DNA of 64,000 nt from Alteribacter populi. GTDB lineage: Bacteria > Bacillota > Bacilli > Bacillales > Salisediminibacteriaceae. The DNA is taken from contig NZ_KZ293963.1 of assembly GCF_002352765.1 (NCBI RefSeq), positions 1,944,368-2,008,367 of the forward strand, read 5' to 3'. This document shows, piece after piece, positions 35,310-43,144 of the stretch. Both the position numbers and the translations under genes were made by a program. The notes below the pieces were generated by a model. That model saw only the letters and a list, made by a program, of their open reading frames with translations, was not told the origin of the DNA and ran no database searches. How positions within the stretch are numbered: the first letter of the stretch is position 1; every line of letters starts with the position of its first letter.

Positions 35310-37112
35310 TTAGAATCCCGGCGGTTTGTCCATTACGCGTAATTCCGGCTTTTGAATAACCGAGTATGACATTTCGCAGCTATCCGGACCGTCATCATGC
35401 GCCCCGGTTCCGTAGCGCTCGAATTGCTCGAGCAGGGCCGCGTGTTTATTTGAAAACCGGATCCGCCCGCTTTCAATGTCGGGCAGCATCGCTTCGATTC
35501 GCAGTTCCTTACGGCTCCGTTGCTGTATCTTCTTTACGCGGGTATGAGCCGGGTAGCCCGCTTCTTGCAACGATTCTTTTAACGTGTCGACGAAGAATTC
35601 CTGCGCCATCTGCGCTTCGGCGGCGATTATGTCCGGCTGCCAGTCGATTACCTTCGCGACAATGACGTCGATAAACTTCTGTGGCGGGATCCGGTCGAGG
35701 AACGAATCGACTACGTAGATAATGTCGTTCGCCTCGTCCTTTGCCGTCACTGTTACCGCCTGATAGTCTCCGCGTTGTTTACCCATCGCAAAGTCGACGC
35801 CCATTCCGATACGGAAGCGCCGGTTATTCTTGAAATCGTCCGTGTGGAGCGACGGGTCCTTCGTCCAGTACGTGAACGTGTCCGGGTTGAAAATCATCGA
35901 TTCCTCGTCGATCGGGTTGTTCATGTACTCCGTATTAAACGCTTTGGAACCGTTATCCCATTTCCACGTCATTAGTTTGTAAATCGGCTGGACGTCTTGC
36001 CATAGAACTCGAACACCCTCGTCCATGTCTTCGCGGTTTTCCTCATAAAAAAGCCGAGCTTCATCGGCTCGGTTCGCATTTTCTCTATTAACATATATCT
36101 CGCGACAAGACTCCCACAGTCCGCCGTTTACCGGTTGATCTATAATCGCGCGGTATAACTTTGTCCGAAAGTCCGACCGCTTGTATAGGATGTGCATTAA
36201 AAGTGCCTCATGATGTACGGTTGTGCCCATGTATAAAATAGCGGTCTTTTCACCTTTCGGGTCACCAAGCGGTACAACAACTGATGCGAACCATTCGCGG
36301 AGTTTCTTCCGCTGCTCAGGGGTAGCTGCGTTCGTGTTCGCGTCCTCTAAGTCATCGCAAACGATTAAGTCCGGCCGGTTTCCGTTCCAGTTACGTCCCC
36401 GTAGTCTCTGTCCCGTCGATGCCGCTTGCACTAACGCCGACTGCCGTTTGCGTCCGTTCTTATCTTCGTACCATGCGATAAATTCTTCGGAATTGTCTTT
36501 AATGTTCGCCTGGTCCTTCGGCGATAAGAGCGGTCCGAAGTCCGCCCGCAGCTTTTCGTTGTTCTTCAGTTGCTCCGATATCCATTCCATATTCGCGGAG
36601 GATACCGCCGGCGTTTCCGATATGATAATGACGTACTTGCGCAGTCGGAACACGACTTCGCGAATCGGGTACGCCTTCGATAAGAAGGAACTTTTAGCAT
36701 GTGACCTGGGCGCCGCGACGGCAACCTTATCATTACGTCGAACGTGTGACACGTCGTTCATGATTTCGCATATCTCGCCGTGAAAGAAAGGCGCGTTAGA
36801 CGTGATGGTGTCCGGGTTGCTGTCGTCGTACCGCGGAATCCAGTTACCGTCGTTATCCGGGTTTAAGTCGTCGCCGAAGTATTCATACGCGAAATATAGT
36901 AGGTCGACTTCTGCCCGGTGGATTCGTTTAAGCCGATCGAGTTCCTCGAGCGTTTCGTATAAATCGTATTGTAAATCGTCCGGCAACGCGCCCACGTCTC
37001 CGCCGAATGTATCGTCCACCAGCGTAAATAACTCGTCCTTTAACGCGGTGAATTCATCGATACGTTTCTGTCGCGCTGGCCTTTCGAGCCACTCTCCGTT
37101 CGTCCACGCCAT
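35310..37112 (-). CDS. terL: Terminase large subunit
   Basis: 600 residues. The ATPase domain has Walker A VAAPRSHAKSS near residue 135 and Walker B LIVCDDLED near residue 240. The nuclease domain has GMGVDFAMGKQRGDY near residue 445 and a terminal HDDGPDSCEM acidic motif. It packages DNA into the prohead with TerS and the portal. AAAGGAGGCGGTTAG precedes the ATG. Intact, no intron. Confidence 0.93.
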   Translation of the reverse strand: MAWTNGEWLERPARQKRIDEFTALKDELFTLVDDTFGGDVGALPDDLQYDLYETLEELDRLKRIHRAEVDLLYFAYEYFGDDLNPDNDGNWIPRYDDSNPDTITSNAPFFHGEICEIMNDVSHVRRNDKVAVAAPRSHAKSSFLSKAYPIREVVFRLRKYVIIISETPAVSSANMEWISEQLKNNEKLRADFGPLLSPKDQANIKDNSEEFIAWYEDKNGRKRQSALVQAASTGQRLRGRNWNGNRPDLIVCDDLEDANTNAATPEQRKKLREWFASVVVPLGDPKGEKTAILYMGTTVHHEALLMHILYKRSDFRTKLYRAIIDQPVNGGLWESCREIYVNRENANRADEARLFYEENREDMDEGVRVLWQDVQPIYKLMTWKWDNGSKAFNTEYMNNPIDEESMIFNPDTFTYWTKDPSLHTDDFKNNRRFRIGMGVDFAMGKQRGDYQAVTVTAKDEANDIIYVVDSFLDRIPPQKFIDVIVAKVIDWQPDIIAAEAQMAQEFFVDTLKESLQEAGYPAHTRVKKIQQRSRKELRIEAMLPDIESGRIRFSNKHAALLEQFERYGTGAHDDGPDSCEMSYSVIQKPELRVMDKPPGF

Positions 37113-37145
37113 CTAACCGCCTCCTTTCCGTGTGATATAGTCGTG

Positions 37146-37343
37146 CTACCTTCCGCGGAACGTATATTTCCGCACGAATTCCCGCCATTTACGTAGTTTC
37201 GTTGTATGTTCGGTTGGATGCGCCTTTGACGCTTCATGTCGTAGTTTGCGTGCTTCCGTGCCGTATAATTTGGCGCAAAAAGTCCGGCAGGTACATTGCT
37301 TATCGCCTTTATCCGGACAGCGCCCGGTGGATATGTCCGCCAT
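37146..37343 (-). CDS. Small Cys-rich protein upstream of terL
   Basis: 65 residues with a CPDKGDKQCTCRTFC cluster that could bind zinc, then a Lys/Arg-rich tail. AAAAGGAGGCGAAATA precedes the ATG. It lies 33 bp before terL and divergent from the recombinase gene. No family recognised; could be a DNA-binding or head-related accessory factor. Confidence 0.65.
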   Translation of the reverse strand: MADISTGRCPDKGDKQCTCRTFCAKLYGTEARKLRHEASKAHPTEHTTKLRKWREFVRKYTFRGR

Positions 37344-37371
37344 TATTTCGCCTCCTTTTCGTAAGTTTCGC

Positions 37372-37401
37372 TTGACTCCGTATGTATCGCTGATATATAC
37401 T
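37372..37401 (+). promoter_or_regulatory. Promoter of the recombinase gene
   Basis: -35 TTGACT (37372-37377), 18-bp spacer, -10 TATACT (37396-37401). The inverted repeat TGTAAC-N15-GTTACA (37405-37431) covers the expected transcription start and is a likely operator. ACGGAGGTACGTTCC then leads to the recombinase ATG. Confidence 0.65.
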
Positions 37402-37449
37402 GAATGTAACTTAAGCGATAGCTATGTTACACGAACGGAGGTACGTTCC

Positions 37450-37989
37450 ATGAACGAAGTATCCGCAATAAAATGTAAGCGTCAGATAGCCGCCATGAAA
37501 TCCGCTCTACATGGGCGCAACCGCTTGTTATTCGTCATCGGGATTAACAGCGGACTCCGCATATCCGATATCCTTACGCTCCGGGTCGGGCAGGTGCGCG
37601 GTCAGTCCACAATAACCTTGCGCGAAGGAAAGACCGGCAAGGCGAAGCGGTTCGTATTTAACACCGCAATTAAACGGGCGGTTGCCGAGCTTGTGCCGAC
37701 CGATGCGGAAGATTCCGATTACTTGTTCCGTAGCCGTAAAGGCGCTAGGCCGATTAGTCGCGTGCAAGCTTACCGCGTAATAAACGAAGCAGCACGTCGG
37801 GCCGGCATTAGCGGGGAGATCGGATGCCACTCGCTCCGGAAAACCTTCGGATATTTCGCGTATAATAACGGCACGGATATTGCGTTGTTGATGCGGATAT
37901 TTAATCATTCGAAGCAATCGCTCACACTCCGATATATTGGCGTTGAACAATCGGATATCGACGAAGTTTATACCGGAATTAATTTGTAA
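37450..37989 (+). CDS. Minimal tyrosine recombinase (catalytic domain only)
   Basis: 179 residues from ATG after ACGGAGG; the open frame extends upstream but without a start signal. The catalytic set is complete: Arg37 (SGLRISD), Lys61 (GKTGK), His127 and Arg130 (CHSLRKT), His153 (FNHSKQ) and Tyr162 (TLRYIG). The N-terminal core-binding and arm-binding domains of normal integrases are missing. It is the only plus-strand gene in the late region, placed between terL and terS and far from attL. It may be the phage integrase, or act in resolution or inversion. Confidence 0.85.
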   Translation: MNEVSAIKCKRQIAAMKSALHGRNRLLFVIGINSGLRISDILTLRVGQVRGQSTITLREGKTGKAKRFVFNTAIKRAVAELVPTDAEDSDYLFRSRKGARPISRVQAYRVINEAARRAGISGEIGCHSLRKTFGYFAYNNGTDIALLMRIFNHSKQSLTLRYIGVEQSDIDEVYTGINL

Positions 37990-37996
37990 CGTGAAG

Positions 37997-38021
37997 CCTC
38001 GCTGAAAACAGCGGGGTTTTT
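37997..38021 (+). terminator. Terminator of the recombinase gene
   Basis: CCTCGCTG-AAAA-CAGCGGGG followed by TTTTT, 8 bp after the stop codon. Confidence 0.88.
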
Positions 38022-38117
38022 ACCGTTTGTAGGCGTTTAGGTACGTTTACCCTCCGAGAAGGCTAGCGCGACGAAAACCCCGTGCGTAGACGGTGAGAAA
38101 CGTGATATACTCGATGT

Positions 38118-38250
38118 AATACGGGTGGTGTCCGCTTCATTCCGGTAAGATCCGAAGTGAAAATTTGATATCCGCGGCCAGTGAGCGTCAGGCGTGGGGA
38201 ATCTCGTCCCACCCGTTGGGGGTCGACAGCTTTCGACAAGCTCCGGCATG
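38118..38250 (+). ncRNA. Candidate structured non-coding RNA
   Basis: An extended -10 (TGATATACT, 38103-38111) has no gene after it. The predicted transcript would begin at the closing stem ACGGGTGG (38121-38128) / CCACCCGT (38209-38216). Inside are hairpins CGCTTC/GAAGTG and GTGGG/CCCAC; the latter competes with the closing stem. A third hairpin GTCGA-CAGCTT-TCGAC follows. No terminator with a T-run is clear, and there is no ORF with a ribosome binding site. It could also be a packaging (pac/cos) site region, since it lies beside terS. Confidence 0.45.
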
Positions 38251-38785
38251 CATACGGAATTCATCGATTGCATAACGAAAGTAACAGAATGGCGCTTTGT
38301 TACATACGGAACGCCGTCACATCAACGGTTCGAGCGCTTCTAATCGGTTCCTTCGTTTATGCATCGAAAGAATGGCGTTAAATCAACGTTTTACAAATTC
38401 TTCTGATGAATAAACGAATGAATAACGACGATAAGATTCGACGCAAAGTGTTCGAAGGGCCGCGCGGCAGGGCGGTGGTGCAGGTATATGCGCGTGTGTA
38501 CGTACCTGCCCGTGTGTATTCGTACGTATCTGTATGCGCAACCCTACCGGCCTGTGTCCGTCTAGCACCGTCTGTGCCTGCGTATCAGCGCGTGCGTGTC
38601 CGCCTAATACGTAACCCCTCCGTCACTATTGCGCAGTAATATCGTCGCCCGTAACGGCCTACAGCGGTATAATCCGGTATAATACCCCTGCGCCATGTAG
38701 CCGTACGTACCTCGGTATAGCCCACCCTGCATACGACTATATCCGGGTATCTTCCTATTATATGTGCGCCCCTATAACGGTACCC
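38251..38785. other. Non-coding spacer between the terminase genes
   Basis: No supported gene. Contains the inverted repeat GTAACA-N11-TGTTAC (38281-38303) and, from about 38470, a tract of alternating purine/pyrimidine words (cgtacgta, tgcgcgtg, gtgtgtac) and repeated ggtataat words near 38670-38690. The few open frames lack ribosome binding sites. Location next to terS suggests a possible packaging or recombination site. Confidence 0.45.
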
Positions 38786-39166
38786 CTACGTCTGCGTATC
38801 ACGGTGCGTCTGTATCTTCGCACGTATAGCGTCCATGTCCGCCTGTCCGGATCCCTTCGCCTCTACCTCGTGCTTCTCGGTTAGCATTCCGTGTGCCTGT
38901 AATAGTGTGCGAAATAAGGCCGCATTACCATCTTCGATAATATGATCGGGTATGCTCGCCATAATGTCCGGCAACCTATCGAGTGTACTCCGCATAATCT
39001 GCGCCTTAAGTTCCGCGTTAAAGTCGTCATCCCTCCGCCAGTCATGTAGTGTCGTCCGGTGTATGCCGACCTGCTCCGCGATCTGCTCATATGTCATACC
39101 GCCACGTTGCGGAAGAGAGAGCAACGCAATAGCCGCGTACTGCTTATCGGATAGTTTCTTCGCCAT
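38786..39166 (-). CDS. terS: Terminase small subunit (phBC6A51-type)
   Basis: 126 residues. N-terminal HTH: KLSDKQYAAIALLSLPQRGGMTYEQIAEQVGIHRTTLHDWRRDDDF, then a helical oligomerisation part (MASIPDHIIEDGNAALFRTLLQAHG). This matches phBC6A51-type helix-turn-helix TerS. It recognises the packaging site. AAAGGAGGACGATTAC precedes the ATG. Separation from terL by about 1.7 kb of inserted DNA is unusual. Confidence 0.87.
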   Translation of the reverse strand: MAKKLSDKQYAAIALLSLPQRGGMTYEQIAEQVGIHRTTLHDWRRDDDFNAELKAQIMRSTLDRLPDIMASIPDHIIEDGNAALFRTLLQAHGMLTEKHEVEAKGSGQADMDAIRAKIQTHRDTQT

Positions 39167-39459
39167 GTAATCGTCCTCCTTTCGTGTTATACCGTATTTA
39201 CCTATGCCGCCCTATTACGGGAATCCCCGATGGCTTTGAAAAGCCGACGACGGATTCAATGTCAAGACCCTGCGCGTCGCTTTGCTCCGCGCCACTCTGT
39301 TATTAATACATATTCGCGAAAAGGTTTTATAAAGAACATGTGGCCGACGCCGTAGAGAAGCGGAGGCGGAAGGCAGGCACTTGTCCTTGTCTATTAGCTG
39401 CGTAATCCCGAAACTACTAAAGACTAAGATATAATTTGCGTCGCCAACACCACCACTCG

Positions 39460-39587
39460 TCAATATATAGTATACAAACGCCATATATACGCACTATATA
39501 CGCTATATGTTGTGTTTTACGCCTATTTAAAAACGTCCGCGAATTTACCGATGAAAGCCCGAAAACGTCCGCGAATTTACCGATGAA
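39460..39587. other. Candidate replication origin: AT-rich stretch plus two iterons
   Basis: Two exact 26-bp direct repeats (39530-39555 and 39562-39587, period 32) beginning AAAACGTCCGCG lie just after the stop of the RepL-like gene. An AT-rich run of tatata words (39463-39510) lies beside them. Initiator gene, iterons and AT-rich unwinding stretch together suggest an origin. The rest of 39167-39594 holds no gene I can support. Confidence 0.55.
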
Positions 39588-39594
39588 CGGTCAT

Positions 39595-40410
39595 TCACTT
39601 TTCTTTCCCGCTAAAACCGAGCCGGAACATCTCGCGCAGTGTCGCATCCGGCCGACCATTCTTGCGGTAGAAAATGAACGGATTCAGCTTATAGTAGAAC
39701 GTCTTGCCCCGCCTGATCTCCGCGAACACGTACTCGTCTCCGAGCTTCATCCGCCTCAGGTACGTATATACCGTCTTCTCCGACACACCGGTCAGTTGCG
39801 CAATCTCCCGCTTCGATAGCTGCGTAATCTTGGCGACGTCCTTCTCGTAAGGATTCGCGCATACCGTGTTCGTTTCGAAGTGGACGTACGGAAGCAGCTT
39901 GTAAATAAAGCCGAGCTTGTTCGCGTTCCGCCCCGTGTAGAGCTCGCGCACCTTCGCCGTGAACGATTTAATTACGTTCGGATTGGCGGTGCTCCCTTTG
40001 AAATGGTACGCGGAGTTTACCGAGTAGCTGTCGTCCTCGTTGCGGTAGATGATTCCGTTATCCGTCATGTCCCGGAAGAACTCGCCGAACGCCGTTTTCT
40101 TAAGGCCGACGACTTCCTGGATATCGCGCTTGCTCATCGGTGTTTTATCGCGGTCAGGATTCGTCAGTCTGCCGTCATCGTACGAAATAAAACACTGCAG
40201 ATACAGAAGGTACCCGCAGTGCTTATCTTCGATATGTCCGATTATATTCGGAATGTTATCCATGTCGGTAAACGTGAAGTCGTGGCGTCTACCCTCGCGT
40301 AATTTAGCGTAGCCTTCCGCCTTCCGCCGTTGCGTCCGGTCGTGTTCGTCCATTTCACGTATTTCGCCTGTTTGCCGGTGGATCATCGCCCAGTTAGTCA
40401 GCGGAATCAC
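39595..40410 (-). CDS. RepL-like replication initiator / winged-helix DNA-binding protein
   Basis: 271 residues from GTG overlapping the upstream gene. A first winged helix covers MSKRDIQEVVGLKKTAFGEFFRDMTDNGIIYRNEDDSYSVNSAYHFKG, which resembles the RepL pattern 'sk-e-a...L...G-i....-Y-iNp...fkG'. A second HTH is SKREIAQLTGVSEKTVYTYLRRMKL near residue 195. It likely opens the phage origin; a purely transcriptional role is possible. Direct repeats lie directly behind it. Confidence 0.68.
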   Translation of the reverse strand: MIPLTNWAMIHRQTGEIREMDEHDRTQRRKAEGYAKLREGRRHDFTFTDMDNIPNIIGHIEDKHCGYLLYLQCFISYDDGRLTNPDRDKTPMSKRDIQEVVGLKKTAFGEFFRDMTDNGIIYRNEDDSYSVNSAYHFKGSTANPNVIKSFTAKVRELYTGRNANKLGFIYKLLPYVHFETNTVCANPYEKDVAKITQLSKREIAQLTGVSEKTVYTYLRRMKLGDEYVFAEIRRGKTFYYKLNPFIFYRKNGRPDATLREMFRLGFSGKEK

Positions 40411-40852
40411 CGTCCTCTACCGAAATGGGTTCGTCTATCTCCCGCGGCTTGTCTACGATCCACTCGTCCGGCGCCTCCCGGAATTCCGGCTCGCGGTCTT
40501 CCATCTGCGCGACAATGAGTTCCATTCCGTTATACATTCCGTGCATATATTCGTCGTAATTCCAGTTGCCGTCGTAGCCTTGTATCGCGAGCTGCTTATT
40601 CGCTTCCGCAAGGATATCGTCGTGCTTCCTCGCTAGTTCCATGTGCGATTCGACAAGCTGTTCGAATTCCTCGCTCCAACCGGATTTTGCAGCTTCTAAC
40701 TCCCGTATGGCCCGCGTAGCTTTCCGCGCCTCTCGCTGAATCGCTTTAAGTCCGGTTAGTGCTTCGGATACGTCTGCGGAAATTGATACCGTGAGTTCTC
40801 CGATTGATTTCGCTTCCTTCGCTTGATCTTCGCGTGGTTTATTACCCGCCAT
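40394..40852 (-). CDS. Helical protein of unknown function
   Basis: 152 residues, Lys/Glu-rich, with a coiled coil at about 30-85 (LTGLKAIQREARKATRAIRELEAAK...) and an acidic C-terminal end (ISVEDGDSAD). AAAAGGGAGCGATG precedes the ATG. It overlaps the RepL-like gene and is probably co-expressed. No family recognised. Confidence 0.7.
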   Translation of the reverse strand: MAGNKPREDQAKEAKSIGELTVSISADVSEALTGLKAIQREARKATRAIRELEAAKSGWSEEFEQLVESHMELARKHDDILAEANKQLAIQGYDGNWNYDEYMHGMYNGMELIVAQMEDREPEFREAPDEWIVDKPREIDEPISVEDGDSAD

Positions 40853-40899
40853 GATACATCGCTCCCTTTTCGTAATTTATTTAGCGCCGGTTTTCCGGC

Positions 40900-40926
40900 A
40901 AAATAAAAGCGCCCGCTGTGGACGCC
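40900..40926 (-). terminator. Terminator after the HNH gene
   Basis: Minus strand: GGCGTCC-ACAGC-GGGCGC followed by TTTTATTTT. It lies between the HNH stop and the 40852 gene start. Confidence 0.72.
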
Positions 40927-40959
40927 GTAACACTGTCGGGAAGTATTTCCCCTCACACT

Positions 40960-41748
40960 TTAATACGTAACATTTTCCGCGTTTAGTAAGTATGATCCGA
41001 AAAATTCCTCTAAGTTTTCGTAAGTAGTTCGCGATTTTCCGTAAAATAAGTGGAATTCTTTGTGGCACGGCTCGCATAAAGTGATTCCGTTACTCTCGTC
41101 TGTGCGCAATTCCGGCCAATCGGCGTAGTTGTGAATGTGATGAGCGTGCATTATTCCCGCCCTAGTGGAGCAGTCCGGCTTCTGGCATTGATACCCGTCG
41201 CGACTTTTAACGGCTTCCGCCCATATCCGCCCCTCCTCTCCGCGGCCTGTGCGCGAATTAGTATTGCGCCGGACCGGTTCCGGCTTTATATAGTACGTAT
41301 GCACCGGCTGCGCCTCGTTCATCTCTTCGTACCTGCGTACGTCACGGTCGATAATTTCTTTCGTAGTCTCGGGGTCCGTCCGCTCATACAATCCGCCCGA
41401 CCCGTACTTAAGCAGGTGAACGTCGTAATCTCTCGGTACGTACTCCACCTCGAACCATTTAGTATCCTTACGCCGACGAGTCCGCCTATTAATTCTTCTG
41501 TGCGATAAAATCGGGTACTCTTCTGCGGAGACCTTATCCGGATTTCGATTCCGCAATTCTTCGGACAGGAGCGAATCTGCTATTACCTCGCATAAATAAT
41601 CTGCCGGAGGCTCTTCGTGCTGCTCGACATAAGCGTCAATCATTGCGCCAGCCTCGGAAATACGCTCACTCCGCGAAGATACATGGTGAAGCGCGCGGGA
41701 GGCCTTTCGGAAAGAGATGTCGTAGTCATTCCGCTTTTTTAATGACAA
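40960..41748 (-). CDS. HNH endonuclease
   Basis: 262 residues from TTG after GGAGGGGG, overlapping the upstream gene. The C-terminal HNH: CQKPDCSTRAGIMHAHHIHNYADWPELRTDESNGITLCEPCHKEFHLFYG, with two Cys pairs (CxxxxC, CxxC), the HH pair and the Asn and His of the motif. It is preceded by a VKSRDGYQC lead-in. The N-terminal half (KRNDYDISFRKASRALHHV...) is not recognised. A phage-type HNH linked to replication or packaging genes, not obviously a homing enzyme. Confidence 0.85.
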   Translation of the reverse strand: MSLKKRNDYDISFRKASRALHHVSSRSERISEAGAMIDAYVEQHEEPPADYLCEVIADSLLSEELRNRNPDKVSAEEYPILSHRRINRRTRRRKDTKWFEVEYVPRDYDVHLLKYGSGGLYERTDPETTKEIIDRDVRRYEEMNEAQPVHTYYIKPEPVRRNTNSRTGRGEEGRIWAEAVKSRDGYQCQKPDCSTRAGIMHAHHIHNYADWPELRTDESNGITLCEPCHKEFHLFYGKSRTTYENLEEFFGSYLLNAENVTY

Positions 41749-42277
41749 CGCGCAGCACCCCCTCCGTTTTTCCTTTTACAAACGCGTTATATTTACGTCT
41801 TCTTTCCGCGTTTTTATTTCGCGCTGCCCGATCCATGAACGCGTGTTCTTGCGGAGCTCGCATCCGCCGGGTCCCGCCTAATTTTCGCTCTTGTTCGCGC
41901 TCGATAGCCGACACCTTTACGTCCTTCGCCTTCCGATCCTCCGTCATCCTCGCGTTCATAAACGGGTACTCGGTGTTCCGTATTTTCCACGGTGTTTTAT
42001 CCGTTAAATCTTCGTGCAGCAGTAAGTCCGATAACCTATCGAGCAAGGCGGTGTCAGGCGGATTTATCGGGAGTTCGCGTGGCTTCCTTCCGGAAGATTC
42101 CGCGGATAGTTCCTCCGCTGCTTTTTGCGCGTCGTTAAACGAGGAAAGGCGCAATACGTATTCCTTAGATACTCGATCAATCTCGGCGCTCCGTTCCTCG
42201 AAACACATACCGCCTTCGCGCACCTTACGTTCTATTACAGAGATTTCCGTTTTTAGTTGCTCCGTGTGTGTCGCCAT
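41726..42277 (-). CDS. Charged helical protein of unknown function
   Basis: 183 residues, Arg/Glu/Lys-rich, largely helical, basic at the C-terminus (RKYNAFVKGKTEGVLRVVIKKAE). Start and stop overlap neighbours, so it is an internal gene of a tight operon. No family recognised. Confidence 0.68.
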   Translation of the reverse strand: MATHTEQLKTEISVIERKVREGGMCFEERSAEIDRVSKEYVLRLSSFNDAQKAAEELSAESSGRKPRELPINPPDTALLDRLSDLLLHEDLTDKTPWKIRNTEYPFMNARMTEDRKAKDVKVSAIEREQERKLGGTRRMRAPQEHAFMDRAARNKNAERRRKYNAFVKGKTEGVLRVVIKKAE

Positions 42278-42666
42278 TATTGCGAATCATCCTCCCCGCT
42301 TTCGTATCCTTCGCCGTGCCCCGCCCAGTGAAAATAAATCTCCGCTATCTTCTGGGTGCCTGCCTCGATAAATTGCGACACTGCCGCGTGCGACACGCCC
42401 ATGCGCTTGCCTGCGTCGGCTTGCGTTAAGTCCTCGCCGTAAATGTAGCCGAGGGCCTCCCGCTGCCGATCCGTCAGTCCGGCTGCTCCGATCGCCGTCG
42501 CCAAGTCAGCGAGTATGTCGCACGCAGCATAATCCCCGTTATATGACCGGCTGTTCAGCGTGTGTATGTCGCGGAGCAACGCCCGTACGCCGTCTTTATC
42601 GTCGAGCGCGTACCGCTGTTCCAGCCGTTTGTGTTGCGCCGATTTATCATAGCGCGATACGCCCAT
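42277..42666 (-). CDS. Sigma-70 region 4-like HTH protein
   Basis: 129 residues. RQREALGYIYGEDLTQADAGKRMGVSHAAVSQFIEAGTQKIAEIYFHW (residues 65-112) has the sigma region 4 layout and resembles ArpU/RinA-type late regulators. No region 2 is present. It heads the minus-strand operon that includes the HNH and RepL-like genes, so it may regulate transcription of the phage operons. Confidence 0.75.
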   Translation of the reverse strand: MGVSRYDKSAQHKRLEQRYALDDKDGVRALLRDIHTLNSRSYNGDYAACDILADLATAIGAAGLTDRQREALGYIYGEDLTQADAGKRMGVSHAAVSQFIEAGTQKIAEIYFHWAGHGEGYESGEDDSQ

Positions 42667-42703
42667 ATAATCGCCCCTTTCGTCTCATTTTCCGCCCAGC
42701 CCG

Positions 42704-42731
42704 TTTACAACTCGTCAATTTCGCGTATAAT
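42704..42731 (+). promoter_or_regulatory. Sigma-A promoter for the 42770 gene
   Basis: -35 TTTACA (42704-42709), 16-bp spacer, -10 TATAAT (42726-42731). It is the only plus-strand promoter in this minus-strand region. Confidence 0.72.
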
Positions 42732-42769
42732 AAAGGTAACGCCACTAAACGAAAAGGACGTGTATACCC

Positions 42770-43144
42770 GTGTCAAACGAATCTTCCTTCGAATTTCTGA
42801 AAATCGCGCCAAATGAACCGCATATCACGCTCGACAAGTACGGACGCATCCGCCTGTCCGCGAAAGCTCTCGAAAAGATCGGCATAGACAGCGCATTTAC
42901 GCCGTGGGTTGCCGTTGCCTATGATAAGGCTTCGAAAACCTTCGCGATACAAAAGGAGGAACTCGCTACGACCGCGCCTGCCGATGCCAAGACGAAAGTC
43001 GACCGGAAAAACTACCTCCACATTCGCCAGACGCTCCGTGACTGCGGAATTGACGTGCCCGACGAATACGTCCGCTATTTTTACGCCGGCGCCGTTAGCG
43101 TCAAAGGCGAGCGGTTTCACGCGTTTCGACTGGACGAGGACTAA
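42770..43144 (+). CDS. AbrB-like small protein of unknown function, transcribed alone
   Basis: 124 residues from GTG with only a distant AAAAGGA. PHITLDKYGRIRLSAKALEKIGI at residues 17-39 resembles the AbrB/MazE swapped-hairpin pattern; the C-terminal half is not recognised. It has its own promoter and overlaps the end of the convergent DUF1599 gene by 4 bp. A monocistronic regulator gene inside the early region is plausible, and it could be a lysogenically expressed product. Confidence 0.6.
   Translation: MSNESSFEFLKIAPNEPHITLDKYGRIRLSAKALEKIGIDSAFTPWVAVAYDKASKTFAIQKEELATTAPADAKTKVDRKNYLHIRQTLRDCGIDVPDEYVRYFYAGAVSVKGERFHAFRLDED

Noticed and set aside
36223..36783. 186-residue plus-strand ORF
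   Set aside because: Antisense to terL, Ser-rich composition typical of shadow frames.
37528..37950. 140-residue minus-strand ORF
   Set aside because: Antisense to the recombinase, whose catalytic residues are intact on the plus strand.
38037..38639. Short ORFs on both strands between recombinase and terS
   Set aside because: No ribosome binding sites, odd composition, overlapping structured and repetitive DNA.
39215..39484. 89-residue minus-strand ORF
   Set aside because: No Shine-Dalgarno, low-quality sequence, overlaps the AT-rich origin-like stretch.
39530..39587. Possible CRISPR repeats
   Set aside because: Only two copies with a 6-bp gap; better explained as iterons.
41643..42371. 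242-residue plus-strand ORF
   Set aside because: Antisense to three coupled minus-strand genes; no start signal.
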